64,000 nt of DNA from Nitrincola lacisaponensis (lineage in GTDB: Bacteria > Pseudomonadota > Gammaproteobacteria > Pseudomonadales > Balneatricaceae): positions 62,001 to 126,000 of the forward strand of contig NZ_JMSZ01000032.1 in the NCBI RefSeq assembly GCF_000691225.1, written 5' to 3'. Numbering within the stretch: the stretch's first letter is position 1; each line of letters starts with the position of its first letter. The translations under genes were made by a program, and so were the position numbers. Shown here in pieces: positions 43,590 to 51,801 of the stretch. The notes under the pieces were generated by a model. That model was given only the letters and a program-made list of their open reading frames with translations. It ran no database searches and was not told the origin of the DNA.

Positions 43590-43988
43590 ATGCGTTTATC
43601 CGACATTGCTCGTAATTATATATCGGAAGAGTTAATACTTTACTCTGCACTGTTTGTGGCGGTCCCTGTATTCGTATTGATGGTTGCTCTTGCGTTTTCG
43701 ATTGTACGGATTCACTTTGCAATTAAGCGTGATGAAAAAAAACCACCGGTGCTGCATTTATTAAACCTGACATTTTATTTTGCTGTTTTAGTCAGTTCGC
43801 ACAAGTCAAGTTTGAAATCATTGGAAAAAGAAAATGCTCTTGGTTTGACAGAGAGATCAGGTGTTTTTTTAACAACGACTCTTGTCTATCCTTATGTGAG
43901 GTCTGTAGATCGATTTGTTGCAAGGGCTTGGTTCTTATTAGGCGCTTTATTGATGCTGTGTGCTGTGCTTCACTGGTGGCTCTATTAA
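43590..43988 (+). CDS. Small membrane protein, possible immunity partner
   Basis: A 132-residue protein I do not recognise. Three hydrophobic stretches: LILYSALFVAVPVFVLMVAL (about 14-40), a weaker LLNLTFYFAVLV (about 56-68), and a C-terminal FLLGALLMLCAVLHWWLY. A basic loop with KRDEKKPP and KSLEKENALGL lies between. Base composition is AT-richer than the neighbours. It follows the glycine-rich gene on the same strand and may be co-transcribed. Toxin-immunity pairs acting at the membrane often pair a pore protein with such a protein. The function is not shown. Confidence 0.6.
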   Translation: MRLSDIARNYISEELILYSALFVAVPVFVLMVALAFSIVRIHFAIKRDEKKPPVLHLLNLTFYFAVLVSSHKSSLKSLEKENALGLTERSGVFLTTTLVYPYVRSVDRFVARAWFLLGALLMLCAVLHWWLY

Positions 43989-44113
43989 GGATTGATAGTT
44001 ACCAGTTGTGCATGCAGATATGAATTAATACGCTTTAATAAACATATGTTTATCAAAATTTTAGAATACAATCTAATGTTGTTTGGATAGATCGAAAGGG
44101 TATTTCAGAAAAG

Positions 44114-44190
<77 letters not shown>

Positions 44191-44204
44191 ACATATCTGC
44201 ATTG

Positions 44205-44280
44205 TGGCTCCCCGAGCTGGACTCGAACCAGCGACCAATAGATTAACAGTCTACTGCTCTACCAACTGAGCTATCGGGGA
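44205..44280 (-). tRNA. tRNA-Asn (anticodon GTT)
   Basis: On the minus strand the 76-base gene starts TCCCCGATAGCTCAG and ends with CTCGGGGAGCCA, with an encoded CCA at 44205-44207. The anticodon loop contains CTGTTAA (GTT). It lies first in the two-gene transcript, promoter at 44302-44330. Confidence 0.95.
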
Positions 44281-44301
44281 ATCGCTCAACTCAGGCCGCG
44301 T

Positions 44302-44330
44302 ATATTAATGATCAGAGGGGTGGTCGTCAA
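44302..44330 (-). promoter_or_regulatory. tRNA operon promoter
   Basis: On the minus strand, TTGACG (44325-44330) and TAATAT (44302-44307) are separated by exactly 17 bases, about 22 bases before the tRNA-Asn 5' end. Confidence 0.75.
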
Positions 44331-44377
44331 CACTCAATGCAAAAAAATTATCATTTTTTTGTTGTGCCTGACTACAG

Positions 44378-44383
44378 TATAAT
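44378..44383 (+). promoter_or_regulatory. Candidate -10 box of the ycaO gene
   Basis: TATAAT lies 82 bases before the ycaO start. The expected -35 position (44355-44360) falls in a T-run, TTTTTT, which is a poor match. Confidence 0.45.
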
Positions 44384-44464
44384 CTTTGATCAATCAATAA
44401 GATGAAGCCGTAACGACTGTGATGGGCAGTTTATGCGGCCCGATTTGCCCTTGGGAGAGTATGA

Positions 44465-46192
44465 ATGACGCAGATTCTTGGAAAAGATGCGCCACTGGAA
44501 GAGTCTATCGAGCGAATGACCTCCGCGCTGCAGGCACTGGGGTTCGAGATAGCAGAAACCCACTGGCTGAATCCGCTTCCTCATGTCTGGTCGGTACATA
44601 TTCATGATCGTCACTGTCCACTCTTCTATACCAGTGGCAAAGGTTCGACCCGTGAAGCCGCCCTGGCCAGCGCGCTGGGTGAGTTTATCGAGCGGTTGAG
44701 TACCAATTACTTCTTTGCTGACTACTTTCTGGGATCCCGGATCGCCAGTGGTGAGTTTGTGCATTACCCGCAGGAGCGCTGGTTTCCGGTCAAAAGTGCA
44801 GACTGGCCAGAGGGTTTGCTTGATGAAGGAACACGTAACCATTATGACCTGAATAACGAAATCCACCCGGAAGCGCTGATTGATCTGAATTCAGGCCATG
44901 CTGCACGTGGAATCTGCGCACTGCCTTTCGTCAAGCAGCGTACGCGTGAAACTGTCTGGTTCCCGGTGAATATCATCGGTAATCTCTACGACTGCAACGG
45001 CATGGCTGCGGGTAACACTATCTGGGAAGCGCGTGTGCAGGCCTTGTCGGAAATTTTCGAGCGTCATATCAAGAACACCATTATCTCCTCAGGGATCAGC
45101 CTGCCGTTGATTCCTGAATCGGAAATTGCCAAGCATCCCAAAGTGAAGGCATCTATCCGCGCGTTGCGCAGCAAGGGATTTGTAGTGGAGGTGCGCGATG
45201 CCTCTCTGGGCGGCAAGTTTCCGCTGGTCAATGTCACCCTGATCAATCCGGAGGATGGCGGTTGTTATGCCTCATTTGGTGCGCACCCGAAATTTGCCAT
45301 GGCTCTGGAGCGTGCGATTACGCAGATGTTGCAGGGACGTGAACTGGACCAGTTGCAGGACTTTCCGATTCCGACACTGGATATCGAAGAAGCCGCAGAT
45401 CCGGATAACCTGGTCACCCATTTTGTTGACTCCAGTGGTGTGGTGGCCTGGGATATGTTCTCGGCAACAACCGATTATCCTTATACGCCCTGGAATATCG
45501 AAGGGGATACGCAGGCCGAGTTTGAAGAGCTGTGTTTCCGCATTCATCGCGTTGATATGGATATCTATATTGCCGACTATGAACACCTGGGTATCTATAC
45601 CTGCCGTATTCTGGTGCCGGGTATGTCTGAAGTCTATCCCGTGGATGAGCTGATCTGGCACAACAACAGTGCAGCCACGCCCTTACGTCCGGCCTTGCTG
45701 GCGCTCAGTGATCTGGATCAGGAAGGCTGTGCCGATCTGCTGGATGCGCTGGACGATGCCGGCTTTGAAGAACCGCAACTGGTGGCTGAACTGATAGGTG
45801 TGGTGCCGGATTCCGGTACGGTCTGGTCCTGGTTGCGTGTGGGTGAGCTGAAAATGCGTTTGGCACTGGCATCCGGTGATCGTCAATCAGGTCTGGAACT
45901 CTGTGAGTGGGTGCTGGGCTTCGCTCATATTCCGGCACATGCCCTGAAAACCTATCGCTGTTTGCATCAGGTGCTGTCTGTTGAGCTGGATGAAACGCGG
46001 GAGCTGGATGACTTCCTGCCAGTGTTTGAGCGTATCTATGGAACAGACACGCTGGTGCGGGTACAGGGCTTTTTGCAGGGCGAAGGGCTGTTTGACGATT
46101 TCGGCACGCATGATGAATCGCTGAAAGGCTTTATCAGTCATCAGAAAATGCTGGATGCCTACGCACGCCTTCAAGTGGCAATGAAAGGTTAG
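44465..46192 (+). CDS. ycaO: YcaO-family protein (ribosomal S12 methylthiotransferase accessory type)
   Basis: A 575-residue protein close in length to E. coli YcaO (about 586). The N-terminal ALQALGFEIAETHWLNPLPH and SALGEFIERLSTNYFFADYF are strongly YcaO-like; the ATP/Mg site lies in GKGSTREAALAS and ALSEIFERHIKN. YcaO in E. coli assists RimO in beta-methylthiolation of S12, while relatives make peptide heterocycles. No peptide or partner gene is adjacent, so the housekeeping role is preferred. GGGAGAG lies before the ATG. A shorter ATG four bases upstream is in another frame. Confidence 0.87.
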   Translation: MTQILGKDAPLEESIERMTSALQALGFEIAETHWLNPLPHVWSVHIHDRHCPLFYTSGKGSTREAALASALGEFIERLSTNYFFADYFLGSRIASGEFVHYPQERWFPVKSADWPEGLLDEGTRNHYDLNNEIHPEALIDLNSGHAARGICALPFVKQRTRETVWFPVNIIGNLYDCNGMAAGNTIWEARVQALSEIFERHIKNTIISSGISLPLIPESEIAKHPKVKASIRALRSKGFVVEVRDASLGGKFPLVNVTLINPEDGGCYASFGAHPKFAMALERAITQMLQGRELDQLQDFPIPTLDIEEAADPDNLVTHFVDSSGVVAWDMFSATTDYPYTPWNIEGDTQAEFEELCFRIHRVDMDIYIADYEHLGIYTCRILVPGMSEVYPVDELIWHNNSAATPLRPALLALSDLDQEGCADLLDALDDAGFEEPQLVAELIGVVPDSGTVWSWLRVGELKMRLALASGDRQSGLELCEWVLGFAHIPAHALKTYRCLHQVLSVELDETRELDDFLPVFERIYGTDTLVRVQGFLQGEGLFDDFGTHDESLKGFISHQKMLDAYARLQVAMKG

Positions 46193-46276
46193 GAACCCGA
46201 CCAAAATTCCGCTAGAATCAGCCCTTGGGTTGTCAGCTCCGAACAGGGGCTGTCAGTTGATAAATCAGGGATCTGC

Positions 46277-47671
46277 ATGCTCTTCAATAAATTACCCGAT
46301 GCCATATTCTTGCCATTATCCGGCCAGAATCGCCAGATATATCAGGTGGTTCTGCTGGAACTGGCCGATCTGTTCTTTGATGAAGATCTCATCGATCCAT
46401 TTATCCCGCGTGATCTGGTGCGTTCCAGTATTGAGAATGCGGTGGTACGTATAGGGGTTCGACGCTGGGAAGCCGAAGGCGATGACGACGCCGAGCCACC
46501 ACGTTCCAGTGCAGACTACACTAACCGTATATACCGGCGCCTGGTCGAATGTGGCTGGCTTGAAGAAGAACAGCGCATCTATCGACAATATGTGCTGCTG
46601 TCGCCTTCAGTCAGTTACATGCTGCGTGCGCTGGTCTCGATTGCGCGGTTGGAAAAGCGCAGTTATGGTGGTGCGGTACTGAACGTACTCAGCTCACTGG
46701 AAGCCGCCATTAATGACCCGGTGGGTCGAGGTATTACGCTGGCTGAGGCCGCTCAGACGGCAGCAGAGTTCAGCGCCCACCTGACCGATATGCTGCTGGG
46801 TCTGCGTGAGATGAAGATTACCCTGTCAGAGAGCAAAAACCCGCAGGAGATTGTGCGTGGTTTCTTTGACAGGTTTGTAGAGCAGATTCTGGTATCTGAC
46901 TATAAAACGCTGAAGACCCGCAATAACCCGTTCCGCTACCGGCGCCAGATTATCTCCATGCTGCGTGACTTGCAGTTTGATCTGTTGCGTATCGAGCAGC
47001 TCAGCCAGCACTATCAGTTGCAGTACGAGCTGGACTACGACAGCGCTGAAGCCATGGTGCATCAGCATATCAACCGTATTATCCGTATTTTTGAATCAGT
47101 TGATCAGCGCCTGGCTGCGATTGATGATTTCCGCTACCAGCTGGAAAAACGTGTGGCGGATACCGTTCGCTACATGGACAAGACCACGCCAGGTATGGCG
47201 GCGCGTCTGTCTCGACTGATTGCCGAGCTGGGGCAGCGAAAGCGTGGCAAATTGCCGTTACCCAAAACACTGGAAGAGGTGGCCTTTATTTCGCCGTCCA
47301 GTGTGCGTTCGCCAATACGTCGTCGGGTTGAAGCCAAACCGCGTGTTATTACCCGAACCAGCATCGATCCGAAAGTGCTGGAACTGCGCCGCCTGTTCAA
47401 GGAATACAAAGAGCGCCGGGAAGTAAAAATTGATCGAATCGAAGCCTATCTGTCACGTCACTTTGATGGACGACAGACACTGAAGGCCACCGAGTTTTCG
47501 ATCGACTCGGTAGAAGACTATATCTGTTTCAGTTACATCCGCCATCTGCCGTCGCTGGGTAAGAAAGCCCGCCAGGTGGCCAGCCAGTACCGCATTGAGT
47601 TTGATGATACCTATGTGTGTGTCGCCGATGTGGTGGAGTGTCGTGGTTTTGAAATTCACAGGAATTCATGA
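46277..47671 (+). CDS. JetA/MksF-like condensin subunit
   Basis: A 464-residue protein. The opening [20 protein letters not shown] followed by a winged-helix-like block, [20 protein letters not shown] and a central helical segment resembles JetA of Wadjet (type II-like, DUF5716) and the MksF kleisin-like subunit. Its partners follow with one-codon overlaps. By analogy it would bridge the heads of the SMC dimer. A predicted hairpin at about 46240-46258 lies in the leader but lacks a T-run. Family assignment rests on memory of the pattern and gene order, not on a search. Confidence 0.75.
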   Translation: MLFNKLPDAIFLPLSGQNRQIYQVVLLELADLFFDEDLIDPFIPRDLVRSSIENAVVRIGVRRWEAEGDDDAEPPRSSADYTNRIYRRLVECGWLEEEQRIYRQYVLLSPSVSYMLRALVSIARLEKRSYGGAVLNVLSSLEAAINDPVGRGITLAEAAQTAAEFSAHLTDMLLGLREMKITLSESKNPQEIVRGFFDRFVEQILVSDYKTLKTRNNPFRYRRQIISMLRDLQFDLLRIEQLSQHYQLQYELDYDSAEAMVHQHINRIIRIFESVDQRLAAIDDFRYQLEKRVADTVRYMDKTTPGMAARLSRLIAELGQRKRGKLPLPKTLEEVAFISPSSVRSPIRRRVEAKPRVITRTSIDPKVLELRRLFKEYKERREVKIDRIEAYLSRHFDGRQTLKATEFSIDSVEDYICFSYIRHLPSLGKKARQVASQYRIEFDDTYVCVADVVECRGFEIHRNS

Positions 47672-48375
47672 TGTTAGGTGATCTGCAAAAAGCATTGTCG
47701 CGTGCCGAAAAATATGAGGCCGAAGACTTTACACGTGCTGCCAACCTGTTGCTGGTCAGCCAGTTTCTCTATGCTGACCGACCCTTGCATCGCGACAGTT
47801 ATTTTTTGATTTCTGCGCATGTTGATTACTTTCGCAATCTGTTTGAGGCGATTGGCTGGAGTCTGATCTATCAGCCGGATGAGGCCTACCTGGGTGTGGT
47901 TCCTCAGGGTGATGAGCGGGTGCTGAAGCTGCGTCTGGATGAATCCTTGCTGCTGCTGTGTTTGCGACAGATGTACGAACAAAAGCTGGAAGAGTTCGAA
48001 ATCCAGGATGGTAAAGCGTTTATAACCACCGATGCCTTGCTGCGTTTGTATGAAAACCTGACCGGCAAAGAGATTCCCAACGAAACCCGCATGAAGGAAA
48101 TACTGTCGCTGTTTACGCGCCACGGCATTGTGGAGCGCGGCAAGGCGGATGAAACCGATCCCAAGAATATACCGTTAAAAATCAGCCCGGTGATACGTCA
48201 GGTAGTGGTTGAGGACTATATCGGTCAGCTGGAAGCTCTGTGTGATATCGATTCCAGTGATGATCTGTCAGATGACACGGCAGATGCTGAGCCCGAGGTA
48301 GAAGATACCTCTGCTGCAAGTGCCAGCACTGAGACCGACACAGGTACGAAGGAGAACAGCCATGAAACAGCTTAA
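47668..48375 (+). CDS. JetB/MksE-like subunit (DUF4194)
   Basis: A 235-residue protein. [35 protein letters not shown] and a winged-helix region around [16 protein letters not shown] match the DUF4194 / MksE family. The last 35 residues are acidic and disordered ([18 protein letters not shown]). ATG overlaps the jetA-like stop (ATGA), and it overlaps the SMC gene by 14 bases. It would bind the kleisin-like subunit as a dimer. Confidence 0.78.
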   Translation: MMLGDLQKALSRAEKYEAEDFTRAANLLLVSQFLYADRPLHRDSYFLISAHVDYFRNLFEAIGWSLIYQPDEAYLGVVPQGDERVLKLRLDESLLLLCLRQMYEQKLEEFEIQDGKAFITTDALLRLYENLTGKEIPNETRMKEILSLFTRHGIVERGKADETDPKNIPLKISPVIRQVVVEDYIGQLEALCDIDSSDDLSDDTADAEPEVEDTSAASASTETDTGTKENSHETA

Positions 48376-51300
48376 TCGCATTGTGCTGGTGAACTGGTAC
48401 GTACTGGGTGCGATCGAAATTCCGATCAAAGGAAATGTTGCCATTGTCGGCCCGAACGGTTCGGGTAAATCTTCACTGCTGGATGCGATTCAGACCATTC
48501 TGATGGGCGGCCACAAGCGCAACCTCAGCTTCAACGCGTCAGCCGGAGAGAAATCCGAGCGTTCGCTGCGGACTTACTGCCTGGGTTTCCTCGATGATCT
48601 CGGCAAAAAGGTCAATGCGCGTGAAGACTCGCTGACCTATATGGCATTGAGCTTCTTCGATACGGAAACAGCCAAGGAAAGCTGCGTCGGTATCGCCATC
48701 AGTGCATCCACAGCCAGTGCAGATGAAGATATTCTGGGCCGTTTTATTCTGCCGGACTTCTCCGTGACCCTGGATGACTTTTCTGTCAAACAGGGTGAAG
48801 GGCGGATGCCCAAGCCCTGGCCGGAAGTGCGTGAAAACCTGCTGAAGCAGTGTCCGGATATGGTGCTGGAAAAACGTGCCAGCCGTTTTGTCAAAGAAAT
48901 GGTGACGCACCTGAGCCATGATGCCCAGATGCCGAATGATGATGAAAAGTTCGTCAAAAACTTCAAGAATGCACTGAAATTTGTGCCGATTGACAGCCCA
49001 ACCCGCTTCATTCGTGAGTTTGTACTCGACGAAAATATTGTTCATGTTGGTGCTTTCCGTAAATCGCTGGATGAATATCGGGCGATGGAGCAGAAGACCC
49101 GGGAAGTGGCGAACCGTATCGCTGAGCTGGAAAAGGTTCAGGAGCTGTGTCAGGGCATTGCGCGTAACGTCAAAAACTCGGTTGAGTATGAATGGGTCGT
49201 TCACGAAGGCCGTTTTGAGCATGCGGACCTGAAGAAAGAGGAAGCGGCAGAGCGGCTGGAAAGTTTCACCGAACAGGAATCGACGCTGCAGGCAGAACTG
49301 GAAGCCAACAGTGAAGCGTTGAACAACACCCTGCAGGATCTGGCAAATGCCCGTGCTGAACTGAATAACACTGATTCGGCACACAAGGTGAATGCGCTGG
49401 AGTCGCGTATTGCCGCACGACAGCATGAAGTATCGGTTGTGCGTGAAAAGATCCAGCAGGTATATAACCTGATGCGCACCACTGTCGGCTTTTCCGAGCA
49501 GATGGCAGTGCTGCCGGACAACTTCCGTCCTGTCGTAGAGCAGTCGGTACAGCTCTGGCGCTCGGGTGAGAATACCCTGAGCGGTATGTGGCCGGAGTCC
49601 CCTGTCGAGGTGGATAACGCACTGGGCAAGCTGCGGGAAATGGTTGATCCGGTTCGCAAGGCGATTGCACGACGTTATGAAGAGTCCGTGATTCGCATCA
49701 ATGAGCTGCGTACCCAGATACAGAGCCAGAAAAGTGCCGTTGAACAGCTGCAGCAAGGCCGCGCGCCGGTTCGTCATGCCACACGGGAACTGATCAGCCT
49801 GCTGCAGGAGTATGGTATTGAATCGACGCCTATTTGTGAGCTGGTCGATATTACCGAAGACAAGTGGCGTATTGCCATTGAATCTTTCCTGGGCGCACGT
49901 CGCGAGGCATTGGTGGTTTCGCCAGACCGCGTCAAGGAAGCGATCACACTTTACCGTCGTAAAGGCCGCCACCTGAAAGGCTGCCGAATTATCAACACCA
50001 CCAAAACCGATGAGTGGCTGAATCGGGCCAAACGTGGCACGCTGGTGGAATTTATTGAAACTGACAACGAGCATGCCCGCGCCTACATGAACCGCGCGCT
50101 GGGCGGTGTCATGGCTGTCGAAACTGAAAATGAACTGCTGCGTCATGAACGCGCATTGACCTACGACTGCATGCTGCAGTCTGAAGGTTCGACCACGGCA
50201 ATCAATGAACTCAGCCCGATCATGGGTATCCGGCGCCGTGGTGATCAGCTGGCCCAGCAGGGCAAGCAGGTCGATGAAATGATTGCGGAGTTCACCACGC
50301 TGGGCAAGCAGCATGAAACCCTGGAGAAGTTGCGTGATGCGCTGATTCAGTTAGGTTCAGGGCTGTTGCAGGTTAATGAGCGGGTGTTTGATCTGGTTAA
50401 CCAGCGCGACCAGCTCAACAGCGAAATTGAAGGCTATCATCAGGCGATTGTGGATATGCGCAATCACGATGATTCCGGTATTCAGACCCGTATTGCGGAA
50501 CTGGCCGAGCAGCAGAAAACCACGGAAGCACGTCAAAAGTCGCTGATGGACAAGCTGCAGAAAGTCCGTACTGGCATGATCAAGGATAATGCCTCACTCG
50601 AAGTGCTGGACCGTGAGTTGTCCGAGCATGCGCAGGCACGCAGCCGTTGTGAGGAAAATCCCAACTTTGATGCACAGTCTGCCCAGGAAAAACGTGATTA
50701 CCTGGATGAGAGTTGTGACGGTGAACTGGAGCGTGTGATTTTTGAAGCGGCAAAAAAAGCTCAAAGCGAGCTGCAGCTGCATGAGAAAAAGAAAAATGCA
50801 GTCCGTGACGCGGTTGCCCAGTACAAGGCACGTTACCATGGCGGTGGCATGACCCATCAGGGACTGGATAACATCAGTGCCGACTCCACTCATGAGGATC
50901 TGGAGCGTTACGTTAACGAAACCGTGACAGCCTTGCAGGAATCGGAACTGGCGCTTTACACCCAGAAAGCCGAGCGGGCGCGTCTGGAAGCGGAAACGGC
51001 ATTCCGTTCTGACTTTGTTGCGCATCTGAATGATCAGATCGACAAGATCAAAGAACTGATCCGTGAGCTGAACAGCCATCTGAAGAACCGTCCATTCCAC
51101 AAGGAAATGTACAGTTTCGAGATGATGCCCAACCCGGAACTGAAAGATATTCTGGAGCTGGTAGAAGCCTATACGCGCATGGATCAGGCGAATGTGGGTT
51201 CACTGTTTGACATTCACCATGAGCAGGATTCGGGTCACCGTGATGCGCTGGCCAAGATTCACGAAGTACTGAAAAACGAAGGCGAAAGCACGCTGTTGCA

Positions 51301-51793
51301 GGACTATCGTAACTTCTACAACTTCGAGCTGGTGGTGAAAGACCTTCAGGGTAATCGCAAAACCACCCTGACCCAGCGTATCAAAACCGGCTCCGGTGGT
51401 GAGCATCAGGTGCCTTTCTATGTTGCCATGGCAGCAGCGCTGGGTGCCACCTATCGCCTGAAAGAGGGCAGTGATGGCAAACCGGTGGGGGGCATGAGCC
51501 TGTCAGTGTTTGACGAGGCCTTTAACAAACTGGACTCTGAAAACACCGTGACCTCGCTCGGCTTTATGACCGACCTGGGTCTGCAGACCATCATCGCTGC
51601 ACCGGATGAGAAGTACTCGCTGCTCAGCTCCTGTATGGATACCATCATCAACGTATGCCGTGATGGCCGAGTGGTGGATCTGGATGTGGAGTTTCCGACC
51701 GAAAAAGGCAAGCAGCTGCTGGCCTCCGACCATCCTTACAAAATGATGGCTGCGGCAGAGGAAATCGAAGCAGAAGCGGAAGCCTTGTTGTAA
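48362..51793 (+). CDS. JetC/MksB-like SMC ATPase
   Basis: An 1143-residue SMC-type ATPase. Walker A is GPNGSGKS at residues 30-37, then long coiled coils, a hinge-like globular region near 475-610 ([20 protein letters not shown]), a second coil, a signature region [19 protein letters not shown] near 1010 and Walker [15 protein letters not shown] near 1047-1060. The [11 protein letters not shown] stretch after Walker A is typical of JetC. AAGGAG at 48350-48355 supports ATG 48362. It would load and extrude or recognise DNA as a loop-extruding dimer. It is the last gene before a convergent HD-GYP gene, and no JetD/MksG gene follows. Confidence 0.85.
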   Translation: MKQLNRIVLVNWYVLGAIEIPIKGNVAIVGPNGSGKSSLLDAIQTILMGGHKRNLSFNASAGEKSERSLRTYCLGFLDDLGKKVNAREDSLTYMALSFFDTETAKESCVGIAISASTASADEDILGRFILPDFSVTLDDFSVKQGEGRMPKPWPEVRENLLKQCPDMVLEKRASRFVKEMVTHLSHDAQMPNDDEKFVKNFKNALKFVPIDSPTRFIREFVLDENIVHVGAFRKSLDEYRAMEQKTREVANRIAELEKVQELCQGIARNVKNSVEYEWVVHEGRFEHADLKKEEAAERLESFTEQESTLQAELEANSEALNNTLQDLANARAELNNTDSAHKVNALESRIAARQHEVSVVREKIQQVYNLMRTTVGFSEQMAVLPDNFRPVVEQSVQLWRSGENTLSGMWPESPVEVDNALGKLREMVDPVRKAIARRYEESVIRINELRTQIQSQKSAVEQLQQGRAPVRHATRELISLLQEYGIESTPICELVDITEDKWRIAIESFLGARREALVVSPDRVKEAITLYRRKGRHLKGCRIINTTKTDEWLNRAKRGTLVEFIETDNEHARAYMNRALGGVMAVETENELLRHERALTYDCMLQSEGSTTAINELSPIMGIRRRGDQLAQQGKQVDEMIAEFTTLGKQHETLEKLRDALIQLGSGLLQVNERVFDLVNQRDQLNSEIEGYHQAIVDMRNHDDSGIQTRIAELAEQQKTTEARQKSLMDKLQKVRTGMIKDNASLEVLDRELSEHAQARSRCEENPNFDAQSAQEKRDYLDESCDGELERVIFEAAKKAQSELQLHEKKKNAVRDAVAQYKARYHGGGMTHQGLDNISADSTHEDLERYVNETVTALQESELALYTQKAERARLEAETAFRSDFVAHLNDQIDKIKELIRELNSHLKNRPFHKEMYSFEMMPNPELKDILELVEAYTRMDQANVGSLFDIHHEQDSGHRDALAKIHEVLKNEGESTLLQDYRNFYNFELVVKDLQGNRKTTLTQRIKTGSGGEHQVPFYVAMAAALGATYRLKEGSDGKPVGGMSLSVFDEAFNKLDSENTVTSLGFMTDLGLQTIIAAPDEKYSLLSSCMDTIINVCRDGRVVDLDVEFPTEKGKQLLASDHPYKMMAAAEEIEAEAEALL

Positions 51794-51801
51794 CCTCCGG
51801 T

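Noticed and set aside
48539-50314. A 591-codon open frame on the minus strand inside the SMC ATPase gene
   Set aside because: It lies wholly within a gene with intact ATPase motifs, has no recognisable domain, and is a by-product of codon usage.
46277-51793. A complete four-gene Wadjet system
   Set aside because: No JetD-like frame follows; the next gene is a convergent HD-GYP sensor.
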